A stretch of 36,520 nt of DNA from CAYYMZ01 sp964473025 (GCA_964473025.1 CAYYMZ010000008.1:1-36520); one strand, 5' to 3'; shown: positions 1 through 9,198, numbered from the stretch's first letter. A program made the numbers and translations. The notes: a model not told the origin generated them from the sequence alone.

Positions 1-1401
1 ACCCTGCGCGGCCTCGTCGATGGCACCGATAAACGCCTGATCAATTACTTGCGCCTTGTGTCCTTTGTACCAAGTGTCGGAAATGTTTTTTTGTGCCGAG
101 AAGGCCGAGAACTTGACCTTTTCCGAACCCTCTTTAAGCGCCGATGGAATCTTCATCGCGCTTAAATAGGGTTTTGATCCGGCCTTGCTGGTGGCGTAGA
201 TGATAAAACCCCACGAAGCGTTTTGGCGTGCCTTATCACCGCGCGAGGCGGTGGCGGTCTCAACCCACATCCTCGACATTGTCTTAATGGAACTTGTGCC
301 ACTTGCCGCCCCCGGATCGACAATTTGCGGTAGGGCGCTGACATCAATACTATTTTTGATTTGGGGCGCCTCGTTGATGATAAAGCGATAAGCGCTGGCA
401 TACTGAATCATCATCGCCACCTGCCCCGATTCAAACGCTTTGATTGATTCGGGCATCTTGCCGTTCCAAGTATAGAGTGGGTCTTGAGGGTTGGCGAAGC
501 GAAGGTAAAAATCCAGTGACTTAAGTCCCAGATTCTGATCGGCGGTTGCGGTTGCTTGTCCCAGATTGAAGGTGGCGGTGTTTAAATCGCTTGAAGTCAT
601 CTGCGTACCGTTTTGTAGCATCATTGACTCTAAAATGTCGTACGATCTCTCGACATTACTGCCGGTGCCAAGCGCAATCGCCGACTTTGAAATATCACTG
701 CCGCTTTTAACTGTCAGGTAGGGGACGATGGCGGCCAATTCCGTCCATGTTTTAGGCGCCGTCTGAATTTGTTTTTTAATCACATTCAACTGGGTTGGCG
801 TAATGTTGGTTTCAACTTTATTATCTTGTTTTAACCGGTTAGCCGCGTCGTTTAACAACTGCGTGTTGCGATAGAGGGCGAGGTTGTCGATTGCCATTGG
901 CAAACCGTAAACCAATCCCTGCGGGGCGTCTTGCCCGGCGAAGATAACCGATTTTGGGACTACCGGAACAAACAAGTCATTAACCATGTCGGCAACCGAC
1001 TTGCCGGTTTTCTTTTTGGCCGCAAGTGCTTGATCGTAAATGTCGGTTGGAGCGGCAACCAGCTGGGGAATATAACGGGGTAAATCCTCGCCGCGTACAG
1101 AGAGGATGTCGGGAGCGTTGGTAACATTTTGCGCGCCAGCTAGGGCGGCCAACGCCTCCTGCTCAAAGGTTCTGGGGTCTTTGAGAACAACCTGAATTTT
1201 AATATTAGGATTATTTTGCTGAAAACCGCTGATAACGTCGGTGAGCGCCGCTTCCGGAGCATCTTCGGCGGATCTCCACCAGTAAAGCGTCATAGAAGCG
1301 CTCGAGCTTTGATTTTTATTTGAAGAACAGCCAGTCAAACTAAAAGCGATTGCGAAAATACTAAGCGCAAGAATCGGTTTTTTAAAATAATTCCACTTCA
1401 C
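1..1401 (-). CDS. Extracellular solute-binding lipoprotein (family 1), C-terminus beyond window
   Basis: The frame stays open for 467 codons and runs off the left edge, so the C-terminus is missing. I place the start at GTG 1401-1399 because AAGGAGG lies about 8 nt upstream and the translation begins MKWNYFKKPILALSIF, a lipoprotein signal peptide ending in lipobox LTGC. The mature part begins with an SSNKNQSSS linker and then MTLYWWRSAED, the usual opening of ABC-transporter sugar-binding proteins. Segments such as NNPNIKIQVV and KTWTELAAIV fit the same fold. It probably captures a sugar or other solute at the cell surface. No permease is visible here, and the partners may lie to the left. 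The substrate cannot be told. Confidence 0.85.
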   Translation of the reverse strand, partial: MKWNYFKKPILALSIFAIAFSLTGCSSNKNQSSSASMTLYWWRSAEDAPEAALTDVISGFQQNNPNIKIQVVLKDPRTFEQEALAALAGAQNVTNAPDILSVRGEDLPRYIPQLVAAPTDIYDQALAAKKKTGKSVADMVNDLFVPVVPKSVIFAGQDAPQGLVYGLPMAIDNLALYRNTQLLNDAANRLKQDNKVETNITPTQLNVIKKQIQTAPKTWTELAAIVPYLTVKSGSDISKSAIALGTGSNVERSYDILESMMLQNGTQMTSSDLNTATFNLGQATATADQNLGLKSLDFYLRFANPQDPLYTWNGKMPESIKAFESGQVAMMIQYASAYRFIINEAPQIKNSIDVSALPQIVDPGAASGTSSIKTMSRMWVETATASRGDKARQNASWGFIIYATSKAGSKPYLSAMKIPSALKEGSEKVKFSAFSAQKNISDTWYKGHKAQVIDQAFIGAIDEAAQG

Positions 1402-1438
1402 GGTCAGCCCTCCTTGATTGTTTGTAATTTTTTATTTA

Positions 1439-1461
1439 GGTTTGCGCTCTGCTCGCAAACC
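1439..1461 (-). promoter_or_regulatory. Hairpin between PEGA gene and lipoprotein gene
   Basis: GGTTTGCG and CGCAAACC form an 8-bp stem with a 7-nt loop in the 70-nt gap between the two genes. On the minus strand it is followed by an A-rich run, not a U-tract, so it is not a canonical terminator. It could be an RNA-processing or attenuation hairpin that separates expression of the lipoprotein from the VirB4 locus. Confidence 0.4.
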
Positions 1462-1471
1462 GCCTTTTATC

Positions 1472-3079
1472 TCAAACGCCGTAAAAATTTTCTTGAAGTG
1501 TGGCGGTTTTTAATCCCTCAGCATCGCTAAAAAATATCGTGTTCCCCGATACCGCAATGAAACTGCTATTTTGCAGTCCTGCTATTTCAGCATAATTTAT
1601 CACGCTTCCCGTGTCAAAGTTGATCTTGACCGTTCCTCCATCGGTTTGGGCCACAACTTCATTTATAGAAACCCACGTTAAAGTGTTGTTTTGAACACTG
1701 ATATTAGTGTCTTCGAGAGTGGAGTTTCTTAAAACGTATAACTCGCCGTCAGATTTTACGGCCACGGCATACTGGGCTTCCGGCCCCCAGCTGCCGGAAA
1801 CAAACCCCATCTGATCGGAGATTCTTTCAAAACTTCTGGTCGGCAAGTCGTAAATGCCGGCCGTTCCTCCGAGCAGTAAAATCTGTCTGGTGTTTTGTCC
1901 CCAATCAACCGACATTGAGGTAAAAACCTTCGGGTCGATCTGCATCAAAATTTGGGATTGCTTGTGCTCGCTATCGGCAAGATATAAAAACCAATCGGTG
2001 TCGGTTTTAAAATCATAAACTATCTGCGAATTCGGTGGCCCAAAAGAATCACTTTGAAGGTCGTTTGTCGAAAACGAATGGATTTTAGACGGGTCGGGCG
2101 GCAAAATTGCCTCGAGTTGATCAACCAAATTTGTCTTCTTAAAATCGATAACTTTTAAGGCCTGCGCGTCAAGTACGAAAGCGAAGCCGTTATCCTGCCC
2201 GTAGATTAATTCCCTGATAGTCGTGTAAGTGCCAACCGAAAGGGGAGTAACAGCATAAGTTTTCCCTTGGCGTTGGATTGGAAATGTTTCCAAATGACCG
2301 TCGGAGGATGTGAAATTAACCTGCAATCCGTTGCCGGAGAGGACCGGATATGTCCCGCCGGATGCAACAACCTCCGGAGTAATTGCCTTTTCTAGTGTGA
2401 GATTGCCTAAATCCAACTTCTGGTTGATTTTGAAATTGCGGTTGAGATTTAAGCTGATATAACCGGTTTTTTTGACCGAAAGTGTATGCGGCCCAGGCAT
2501 AACCTTCACTTTTCCAGGGGATATTTGCTTGCCATCTAGGGTAATAGTGTCGGCGGCGGGGGTTGGATTGATATTAATTGTTGCCCGGTAAAAAAACAGG
2601 AGGAATGTGCCTGCAAGCAGAAGAAGAGCGAGGACCAAGATGATAATAATTGTCCAGATGCGTCCTGCGCCACGTTGAATAACAGCGCCTTGGCCGATTC
2701 CGCCTTGGGGCAAAGCGACAGAAATTTTTTCCCTCGGTGGGGCATAACCTGGCGGCGGCGCAGGGGCTCGTGGCGGGACATAGTCCGGCGGCGGCGGTGG
2801 AGCGGTGGGCGGAGTTTGAGCCACTTTAATCTGCGGCTCGGGTTTTGGTGCTAGTGTTGGCGGAGTTGTCTGCAAAGGAGTTTGCTCTTCACCGGGGAGC
2901 GGTTCGGCCGCTAACGACTCAAGTGAAGGCGGGGTGTTGGTTGCCGGTGTTGGAGGGATGTTAGTTGCCGGAGGAACGGGTGAATTTTGTATTTTTTCCT
3001 GCGGTGGTGCACCCTGAACGTTATCGAGTTCGGTAATCGGCTTTATTTCTGACGATGGATCTATTTTGCTGTTATCCAT
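1472..3079 (-). CDS. PEGA-domain membrane protein with proline-rich N-terminus
   Basis: This 535-aa protein has four parts. Residues 1-140 are a Pro/Thr/Ala-rich cytoplasmic segment with PPPPP runs. A single membrane span (WTIIIILVLALLLLAGTF) follows near 143-165. Next comes a PEGA domain (ITLDGKQISPGKVKVMPGPH, ending in a KKTGY-type strand) near 180-215. The rest is about 300 residues of beta-rich sequence resembling a WD40/beta-propeller-like extracytoplasmic domain. PEGA domains are known from surface proteins of Gram-positive-like and CPR bacteria. It starts 3 nt after the VirB4 stop, so it is probably co-transcribed and could be an envelope component of that system. The polyproline runs would make its translation EF-P dependent. 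Function is not known. Confidence 0.8.
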   Translation of the reverse strand: MDNSKIDPSSEIKPITELDNVQGAPPQEKIQNSPVPPATNIPPTPATNTPPSLESLAAEPLPGEEQTPLQTTPPTLAPKPEPQIKVAQTPPTAPPPPPDYVPPRAPAPPPGYAPPREKISVALPQGGIGQGAVIQRGAGRIWTIIIILVLALLLLAGTFLLFFYRATININPTPAADTITLDGKQISPGKVKVMPGPHTLSVKKTGYISLNLNRNFKINQKLDLGNLTLEKAITPEVVASGGTYPVLSGNGLQVNFTSSDGHLETFPIQRQGKTYAVTPLSVGTYTTIRELIYGQDNGFAFVLDAQALKVIDFKKTNLVDQLEAILPPDPSKIHSFSTNDLQSDSFGPPNSQIVYDFKTDTDWFLYLADSEHKQSQILMQIDPKVFTSMSVDWGQNTRQILLLGGTAGIYDLPTRSFERISDQMGFVSGSWGPEAQYAVAVKSDGELYVLRNSTLEDTNISVQNNTLTWVSINEVVAQTDGGTVKINFDTGSVINYAEIAGLQNSSFIAVSGNTIFFSDAEGLKTATLQENFYGV

Positions 3080-3082
3080 AAG

Positions 3083-5128
3083 CTATCGGGCGATTCCCCC
3101 CACATTATTTGGTGGAGTTTGGGTATTCGGCGTGCTTGCTGGTGGCGGCTGAGCGGCTACATTTTGCGTTGGTGCTTGGGGTGGCGGAGTTTGTACTGGC
3201 GGCGTTTGAACGGCCGGCCTAACCACCAATGCTTGCGCTACCTGTGGCTTGGCGACCGGCGCGGCGGCTGGAGGCGTGGCAACCGGAGGTGCTTGAGGCG
3301 CGGCTTTGGCGGGAGATGTTTCATAGGTTGACGGGGTGGCTTCTATCGCTGGTCCCGATACGTCAGATTCATTTTCAGCTGATTCCTTTTCTAGCAACTC
3401 GCGTGGGTCGGTGGTGATAATCTGATCTTCGGCGTAGGAGGCGACGACTTTGATTGCCACGTGGGATGAACCGGCGAAGAAAAGACCCTCGCCGACATCC
3501 GACTCCAAAAGAAGAAATTTTTCACCTTCGGTTAGATGAAAAATCTCGGCTAGTTTTTCAACTGCGGCGGGGGATTGCTTAAGTAAGATCTGCATCGAAG
3601 AGTTATTTAAAACCGCTCGCCCTTGTTCGCTTGACAAAAAGTCCTCAACGTCTTGGGAAATAATGGTTAGTCCAAGATAATATTTGCGGGCACGTTTGGC
3701 TAGGGAGTAGAGATATTTAGCTGAATCGGGGTACTGCATCAGAATCCAGGCCTCGTCCACAATCAGCAGACGTTTACGCATGGCGTAGCGGATCTGGGCC
3801 CAGATGTAGTTTAAGATTAAATACATTGCCAGCGGGCGCAATGCTTCCTCGAGGTTGCGAATCGAAAAAGCGATAAAGCCGCGGTCCAGCTCGAAGTTGG
3901 TTGGTTTATTAAACAATCCCGCAAAAGTTCCCTCGGTATATTTGCTTAAACGGCGTACTAAACTTTCCGCGCCGGTGGTGTTTTGCAAAACGCCCTGCAG
4001 GTCAGACAAAAGCGGCGGGGTGTTCTTGTGGGTTGCGACATCTTCGGTTATGTCGCGAAGCGCGTAAGTTTCATAAAGCGCTTTATCCAAAACAGCATCT
4101 TCTTCAGGCGTAACTCCGCCTACCATTAAAGCAAGCAGGCCTTTAATATCGGTGATCGCCGTTCTAAGCACGACATCACCGGTTTCGTCCTCGGTGGCGC
4201 GGGGCAAATCAAACGGGTTAATTCTTTTATCCGAGTTTAAGGAGAAATCAAAGAAACTGCCGCCGACCGCTTCGCAAAGCGACTGATATTCGTTTTCGGG
4301 GTCAATGACAATCACATCATCGCCAAACATCAGTGAGCGCAAGGCCTCAAGCTTAACCGCGTATGATTTACCGGCACCGGATTTGGCAAAAACAACTTGA
4401 TTGGCATTTTCTAAGTCAAATCGGTCAAATAAAATAAGCGAATTATTGTGGCGGTTGATACCATATAAAACCCCTTTGTTTGAGGTTAGCTCCGCCGAAA
4501 CAAACGGAAAGCTGGTCGAGAGCGAGTTGGTATCAAGATTTTTGGTAATTTGCAGTTCGTCCTCGGCTAAAGGCAGGGTTGAATGAAAGCCCTGCTCCAT
4601 CTGAAAAACACTTTGCTTGGTATAAACCAGAAGGCCTCCTAAGGTTGAAATGAGCTGGTCGGTCGCTTCGTCTAATTCCTGCTGGTTTTTGGCATAAACG
4701 GTGAAATAAAGCCCGACTTTAAAGATTCTTTGCTGTCCGGTGGTCAAGCTGTCGCGCAACTCGTCAATGTCGCCGAGTGCGGAATCAAGCTGAGGATTAC
4801 GCACCAGGCCTTTTTCCTGCTCGATCTGACGGGTTGACTCCAGCCGTCCTGCCTGTTTTCGCATTCTGTCTAAAAACAGATTGGAATCAAGCGGCATGAT
4901 GTGCATGCCGACGTCCATCGAAAGATCAAAGTTAATAATCGGAGACAGCCAGTTGGCGTTTAAAAATCTGGGATATGAATAAACAAACATTGTCTTGCAG
5001 AATATTTCGTTGATTTGCAGATGATTTGGGGTAAGCGTATAGGAAGACGGGGCAATAAAATCAAGCATTGAAGCCGACTGCTTCTCGATTGTTTTTTCCA
5101 TCTGTCTATTTGACGGCTGGTTAGCCAT
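3083..5128 (-). CDS. VirB4-family conjugation/secretion ATPase
   Basis: A 681-aa protein from the preferred start. Walker A (KSGAGKS) lies about 250 residues in and Walker B (RLLIVDEAW) near residue 455, followed by the ISQDVEDFL segment typical of VirB4/TraC ATPases. The C-terminal ~90 residues are a Pro/Gln/Ala-rich low-complexity tail. An upstream in-frame start at 5164 exists, but ATG 5128 has AAGGAG 8-9 nt upstream and overlaps the preceding stop by only 8 nt, typical of translational coupling. VirB4 proteins power type IV secretion, conjugation or related machines at the inner membrane. In CPR genomes they often occur with PrgI and a TraC-like protein, as here. No relaxase, coupling protein or pilin is visible in this window. 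Confidence 0.92.
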   Translation of the reverse strand: MANQPSNRQMEKTIEKQSASMLDFIAPSSYTLTPNHLQINEIFCKTMFVYSYPRFLNANWLSPIINFDLSMDVGMHIMPLDSNLFLDRMRKQAGRLESTRQIEQEKGLVRNPQLDSALGDIDELRDSLTTGQQRIFKVGLYFTVYAKNQQELDEATDQLISTLGGLLVYTKQSVFQMEQGFHSTLPLAEDELQITKNLDTNSLSTSFPFVSAELTSNKGVLYGINRHNNSLILFDRFDLENANQVVFAKSGAGKSYAVKLEALRSLMFGDDVIVIDPENEYQSLCEAVGGSFFDFSLNSDKRINPFDLPRATEDETGDVVLRTAITDIKGLLALMVGGVTPEEDAVLDKALYETYALRDITEDVATHKNTPPLLSDLQGVLQNTTGAESLVRRLSKYTEGTFAGLFNKPTNFELDRGFIAFSIRNLEEALRPLAMYLILNYIWAQIRYAMRKRLLIVDEAWILMQYPDSAKYLYSLAKRARKYYLGLTIISQDVEDFLSSEQGRAVLNNSSMQILLKQSPAAVEKLAEIFHLTEGEKFLLLESDVGEGLFFAGSSHVAIKVVASYAEDQIITTDPRELLEKESAENESDVSGPAIEATPSTYETSPAKAAPQAPPVATPPAAAPVAKPQVAQALVVRPAVQTPPVQTPPPQAPTQNVAAQPPPASTPNTQTPPNNVGGIAR

Positions 5129-5879
5129 TTTTATTTTCTCCTTGAACTTCAACTTTGACGCCACCGGTTTTCGGCGCTGGCTTAATTTGTGCCTGAGGCG
5201 CTGGCATTGCCGCTGTCTGTGTTTCTACCCCCATCGGTTCGATGTCGCCCTGTAGTTTTTCGTGCAAGGCCTCCTCTTGGTTGTAGGTGCGATAATATAG
5301 CTCAATTAGCTGTTTTGTTGTCAGAATTTCCGAGGTGATACCCATCGAAGCGAGGCCAGAATTGACGACATTGACCCTTTGGCCTAATTCTTGCTTGATA
5401 GTTTCGAAACGCTTGAGCGGTACTCTCAAGTGCGCATGCGGACTGCCGAACAGGCCGCTCAGAAGTCCCTCTTTGGGCAACTCGGTCACAGGCACTTGGT
5501 AGGGGACGATAATGAAAAATTTCTTGTCCATGATGTTGGCGATCGAAATCAGTTTTTTGACGAAATCGGAGTACTCTTGAATCTGATAGCGGATGAGCTC
5601 GTTTGGTTCTTGTGCTACGCGGCCGTCTAAGTCCTTAAGATAAGCGGTTAAATCAAGCTGTTTTGAGTGCATAACGATTTCTATCGGGAAGGTCAAAGAG
5701 TTTAAAAAGCCCTGATACTGTTGGATGATGGCACCTTGCTCCTCCTCGCTTTTTAAGCCGAAGTTGACCGAATTTACCATCAGAATTTGGCAAAATTGAC
5801 CGTTTTTTGAAACTGCCACGTCGTCATAAACGGCGGACAAAGGGATATTTTGTTGCGAAGATGGTTGGGCTTTAGCCAT
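5121..5879 (-). CDS. TraC-like N-terminal-domain protein of the VirB4 locus
   Basis: 252 aa with no Walker motif. It resembles the N-terminal non-ATPase part of VirB4/TraC proteins (start NIPLSAVYDDVAVSKNGQFC, later FVKKLISIANIMDKKFFIIV), split off as its own gene. The last ~40 residues are Pro/Ala/Gln-rich. It starts immediately after the PrgI stop with AAAAGGAA ahead of the ATG, and its 3' end overlaps the VirB4 start. I infer that it forms a membrane-proximal domain working with VirB4. The family assignment rests on sequence feel and position, not on a catalytic motif. Confidence 0.75.
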   Translation of the reverse strand: MAKAQPSSQQNIPLSAVYDDVAVSKNGQFCQILMVNSVNFGLKSEEEQGAIIQQYQGFLNSLTFPIEIVMHSKQLDLTAYLKDLDGRVAQEPNELIRYQIQEYSDFVKKLISIANIMDKKFFIIVPYQVPVTELPKEGLLSGLFGSPHAHLRVPLKRFETIKQELGQRVNVVNSGLASMGITSEILTTKQLIELYYRTYNQEEALHEKLQGDIEPMGVETQTAAMPAPQAQIKPAPKTGGVKVEVQGENKNG

Positions 5880-6527
5880 TTAAATTCCTTTTAAAAAATT
5901 TACGATTCCCTTCTTTTTGGGTTCGGCTGCTGGCGGTTCGGCTTTTGGTGCTGCCGCTACGGTTTTGGCCTGCACATCCTTCTTTTGCGCCTGAACTTGT
6001 GCTTTCGCGGCGCCCTCGACGTCCGTTACTGAAAGATTGAGCGGATTTTTGGTTTGCGAAACAGGATTTTTTCTGATTTTTGTCTGAGGCGCTTCTTCGG
6101 CCTTGAGTTTTTCGGTCTGATCCTCCAAACTCTTGGCCAGATCGTCCAAGCTTCCCGTATCCTTAGCCACCTTTTCTGCCTTTGGCGCCTCGGTTTTATC
6201 AACAATAATAACCGGTTCAGATTTAAAGCCCTCTTTCCACATCCGCTGCTTGGGGCTGACAATAAATCTTAGTAAATTTAAGAGAAACACCTCAAATGGC
6301 CGGTCGTTGACCTTGACCAAGGCCAAAGCCGCTCCGAGCAGTCCCACAGGTATGGCTACTAAAACGAACGTGATGGTATACGTGCCCTCGATGTAATTTG
6401 ATGAAAGATAGCTCCACCAGCCGTAGATGATTGATCCCGAAACCAAAAGATAAATAAACTGCTTGAGCGTGAACGGCCCGACAATTTTATCTTCTAAATC
6501 AATATTTTGTGGAACCTTATACTGCAA
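5880..6527 (-). CDS. PrgI-family membrane protein
   Basis: 215 aa from a TTG start. The family normally begins M-QYKVPQNIDLEDKIVGP, and here TTG 6527-6525 sits exactly before QYKVPQ with a GGAAGGGG site upstream. An ATG at 6602 in the same frame would fall at the predicted transcription start, which argues for the TTG. Two membrane spans follow (FTLKQFIYLLVSGSIIYGWW, then a span near ITFVLVAIPVGLLGAALALV), then a cytoplasmic segment (RPFEVFLLNLLRF) and a Lys/Ala/Pro-rich tail. PrgI proteins are small membrane partners of VirB4 in Gram-positive and CPR conjugation-like loci. It is first in a tight minus-strand operon with the TraC-like and VirB4 genes. Confidence 0.85.
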   Translation of the reverse strand: MQYKVPQNIDLEDKIVGPFTLKQFIYLLVSGSIIYGWWSYLSSNYIEGTYTITFVLVAIPVGLLGAALALVKVNDRPFEVFLLNLLRFIVSPKQRMWKEGFKSEPVIIVDKTEAPKAEKVAKDTGSLDDLAKSLEDQTEKLKAEEAPQTKIRKNPVSQTKNPLNLSVTDVEGAAKAQVQAQKKDVQAKTVAAAPKAEPPAAEPKKKGIVNFLKGI

Positions 6528-6606
6528 CTCTTTTCCCCTTCCTTCGCAACCCAAACACCAGCGGATCGCAATTTTTTTTAGCTCTTCCGCCTCCTTTTGC
6601 ATTTTT

Positions 6607-6636
6607 ATTATATCAAAAAAAGAAAGACAATATGTG
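6607..6636 (-). promoter_or_regulatory. Candidate promoter of the PrgI-VirB4 operon
   Basis: A perfect -10 TATAAT lies at 6612-6607 on the minus strand. The best -35 at 18-bp spacing is the weak CACATA (6636-6631). Transcription would start near 6600, giving a leader of about 70 nt before TTG 6527. This supports the downstream start for PrgI. Confidence 0.5.
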
Positions 6637-6689
6637 AAATTCCTCCCCATTGGTTTTCAATCAGTCGTATCTTTTGCTTTAATAAACTC

Positions 6690-7178
6690 ATGGAAATCGA
6701 TTCGTTTGATGGTCAGAGAGACAACGAGGAAATCGTTGCCGCGTGGCGCCAGCATCCGATGGTTTTAGCCAAACCACTGGCGATTATTGTTTTGCTTGTT
6801 TTTCTAGGTTCAATCCCCGTCTTTACCTGGGCACCGAGCTGGCGGTACGATTTTTGGCTCCTTTTTATCGCCGCCGCGGGCGTTTACGGGCTACTTAGCT
6901 ATTTTTTATGGTTAAATACGACTTATATCTTAACCAATGAGCGCATTTTCGCCATTTTTCAGCGCGCCTTTTTAATCCGCGCCAATACCGAAGTACCGCT
7001 TAAGAATATTCAAAACGTTGCTCATCTTAAAAAAGGGCTATTTCAGATGCTTTTTGATTATGGTTCGGTCGAGGTAGAAACGGCCGGAACTAAGACCGCG
7101 ATGACAATTAAAAACGTCGAACATCCCTACGCGGTGCAACAGAAAATTCTTAGCTTTGAGGACAAAGCTAGAAAATAA
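6690..7178 (+). CDS. PH-domain (bPH2/DUF304-like) membrane protein
   Basis: 162 aa from ATG 6690. Two membrane spans sit near residues 28-46 (LAIIVLLVFLGSIPVF) and 53-75 (FWLLFIAAAGVYGLLSYFLW). A short bacterial PH-like domain follows: TTYILTNERIFAIFQRAFL, then TEVPLKNIQNV and DYGSVEVETAG, hallmarks of this family. The frame continues upstream, but the start is placed at MEIDSFDG. There is no Shine-Dalgarno site. Instead a TTTAAT -10-like box ends 6 nt before the ATG, so the mRNA may be leaderless. It is transcribed away from the PrgI operon. Function of the family is unclear and membrane-associated. Confidence 0.82.
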   Translation: MEIDSFDGQRDNEEIVAAWRQHPMVLAKPLAIIVLLVFLGSIPVFTWAPSWRYDFWLLFIAAAGVYGLLSYFLWLNTTYILTNERIFAIFQRAFLIRANTEVPLKNIQNVAHLKKGLFQMLFDYGSVEVETAGTKTAMTIKNVEHPYAVQQKILSFEDKARK

Positions 7179-7233
7179 ATTCTAAATTCAAAATCACAAG
7201 ATCCAAATAATAATTAAATTCAAAGCACCAATA

Positions 7234-7596
7234 TTACCTTGATTTTTCGATAATTGCGGCGAAGATCTTGACCAATTGTGACGTTTCGTCTAGCAATGCT
7301 TCTATTTCACCCGCAGAACCAGGATTATTCTCAAGGAGAAGATTTAGCCAATAAATTGTTTCTTTCGCCTCCTTACGGCAAATTCTTATCCTAAAAGAGA
7401 AATCCCGCTTGGTCTCGGTTTCATTTGCTTCGCGATAATTGGCGCCGATTGAAGTTCCGGAACGCAGAAATTGATCCGCCAATCTTTTATTAATCGGATT
7501 TATCGGTAGGGATTTGATAAATTTAAGCGCTTTTTTACTAAATACAAGAGTTCGCTCCTCTAAATCATACCGTTTTGATTTTTGAACATTTGGCAT
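7234..7596 (-). CDS. Four-helix-bundle protein (23S rRNA intervening-sequence protein family)
   Basis: 120 aa. It carries family landmarks: RYDLEERTLVFSKKALKFIK, the LRSGTSIGANYREANETE segment, and FSFRIRICRKEAKETIYWL. These small all-helical proteins were first noticed inside 23S rRNA intervening sequences but occur widely as free-standing genes, with no settled function. No rRNA is nearby. The gene is embedded in AT-rich word-repeat spacer (7180-7233) and lies 6 nt upstream of the next minus-strand gene, which suggests a recent insertion or mobile character. Confidence 0.88.
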   Translation of the reverse strand: MPNVQKSKRYDLEERTLVFSKKALKFIKSLPINPINKRLADQFLRSGTSIGANYREANETETKRDFSFRIRICRKEAKETIYWLNLLLENNPGSAGEIEALLDETSQLVKIFAAIIEKSR

Positions 7597-7602
7597 TGAT
7601 AT

Positions 7603-8718
7603 TTATTTGGAACTTGGTGCTTTGGATTTATTATTTCTTGCCGTTAGGTCAAGTGCAATAAAGAGAAGAAGCGACAAGATAGTCAAGACGCCGATTAAAT
7701 AAATTTTAATTTGCCCGCCGCTAACTAATCCCGCCAAGCCAAATAAAAGCGAAATAACAGAGATGATGATGAGGGTCGAGGCAGGGGAGAAGCCAGCGCG
7801 TAAAAAACGGTGATGAAGATGCGATTGATCGGGATTTGTCAGAGGATTTTTACCGCGGAATATGCGTTTCAGGATGACATAAATTGCGTCGAGGATAACT
7901 AAGCCGAAAACCAAAAGAACGGTGGCCAACTTGCCGCCCGAAATAACAGTTAAAACAGCCAGCATTAAGCCCAAAAACATACTTCCCGTATCCCCTAAAA
8001 ATATCTTGGCGCGGGGCAGATTTAAGGGTAGAAATCCCGCGATAGCGCCGGCAAAAACTGCTGCCATGAGCGCCGTCGCCGGTTGGTTAACTTTTAAGCT
8101 TAAAAAGATTAAAATTACGGCCGCAATAAGCGAAATCGAACCCGCTAAGCCATCCAATCCGTCTATAAAATTAGTGGCATTGGTCATAATCACAACCCAA
8201 AGAATAAAGAGAAGGTCGGCCCAGAGGACAAAATGATAGATGCTGGCCCCAATCATAAACGGGATTTTTACCGTATCCAAGGCAATGACGAGGCCGAATG
8301 GGTTATTCAGATAGATAATTCCAATCCCGGCGCCGATTAAAATTACGGCGGATATGATCTGCGAGGCGAGCTTGAGATATGCGGGTACGCCTTTGAGATC
8401 ATCAAACAGCATCACGACACTTAGAAAAACTGTGGCAATTAAAATGCCGAGTAACCGCTTGTCAATTGAAATACCCAAGATGGAGAAGGGGAAGCCAAAA
8501 TCGGTGGCCGAAACGGGTAGGACTATGGCTATTAAGACCATAACAAGCAAAAACGAAGCGACGATTGCCGCGCCGCCGATTCGCGGAGTTGGGATTCGGT
8601 GCTGATCTCTATCTCTAAGAGGGGCAAGAGTAATTTTCCTTTTTAAGGAATAACTCTTTAGCCACCAGGTTAAGGCAAAGCTCAAAACGGCGGCTAAAAT
8701 TCCCCAAAAAAGAAGCAT
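7603..8718 (-). CDS. WecA/TagO-type undecaprenyl-phosphate sugar-1-phosphate transferase
   Basis: 371 aa, about ten or eleven hydrophobic spans. The glycosyltransferase family 4 motifs are present in order: PRIGGAAI near the N-terminus, VMLFDDLKG (Asp pair), NATNFIDGLDGLAG, LGDTGSMFLG, and HLHHRF. The HLHHRF motif favours the WecA/TagO branch over MraY. It would load a sugar-1-phosphate onto the polyprenyl-phosphate carrier at the inner membrane, the first step of a surface polysaccharide or teichoic-acid-like polymer. Its ATG shares one nucleotide with the ndk stop (TAATG), so the two are translationally coupled. Which sugar is used cannot be told. Confidence 0.88.
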   Translation of the reverse strand: MLLFWGILAAVLSFALTWWLKSYSLKRKITLAPLRDRDQHRIPTPRIGGAAIVASFLLVMVLIAIVLPVSATDFGFPFSILGISIDKRLLGILIATVFLSVVMLFDDLKGVPAYLKLASQIISAVILIGAGIGIIYLNNPFGLVIALDTVKIPFMIGASIYHFVLWADLLFILWVVIMTNATNFIDGLDGLAGSISLIAAVILIFLSLKVNQPATALMAAVFAGAIAGFLPLNLPRAKIFLGDTGSMFLGLMLAVLTVISGGKLATVLLVFGLVILDAIYVILKRIFRGKNPLTNPDQSHLHHRFLRAGFSPASTLIIISVISLLFGLAGLVSGGQIKIYLIGVLTILSLLLFIALDLTARNNKSKAPSSK

Positions 8719-9185
8719 TATTCCTCTCGCTCTTCGCTGTTATATACTTCGGCCCAATCAATTCTTTTGTACGGGAAAATTTCTCCATCTTCGAAAAACC
8801 TTTTAATTTCCGCTTCGGCGTTTTCGGCGGAGTCGGATGCGTGAATAATCGTATGGGACAAGCTCATCGAATAATCACCGCGGATCGTACCGGGAGCGGC
8901 TTCTATGCCGTAAGTAACACCAGTCATAAGACGTACAACGTCAACCGCCCTTATACCCTCTAGAATCATCATAATACTCGGAGAGTGCTTCATGAAATCA
9001 ACTAATTCTTTAAAAAACGGTTTTTCTTTGTGATGGGCATAGTGCTCTGAGAGCTGCTCGTCTTTGAGATGCGCCATTTTCAACCCAACGATCAAAAGAC
9101 CTTTTTGCTCAAACCGATCGATAATTTCCCCTACAATGTTGCGATTAACTGCGTCTGGTTTGATAATGACAAGCGTTCTTTCCAT
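8718..9185 (-). CDS. ndk: Nucleoside diphosphate kinase
   Basis: 155 aa, close to the usual ~140-150. It starts MERTLVIIKPDAV, includes the nucleotide-binding RLMTGVTYGIEAAPGTIRGD region, and carries the phospho-acceptor histidine (His115) in TIIHASDS. It moves gamma-phosphate between NTPs and NDPs in the cytoplasm. It overlaps the following transferase gene by 1 nt and lies 13 nt after the M16 peptidase stop. Confidence 0.95.
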   Translation of the reverse strand: MERTLVIIKPDAVNRNIVGEIIDRFEQKGLLIVGLKMAHLKDEQLSEHYAHHKEKPFFKELVDFMKHSPSIMMILEGIRAVDVVRLMTGVTYGIEAAPGTIRGDYSMSLSHTIIHASDSAENAEAEIKRFFEDGEIFPYKRIDWAEVYNSEEREE

Positions 9186-9198
9186 AATTACCCCTTTT

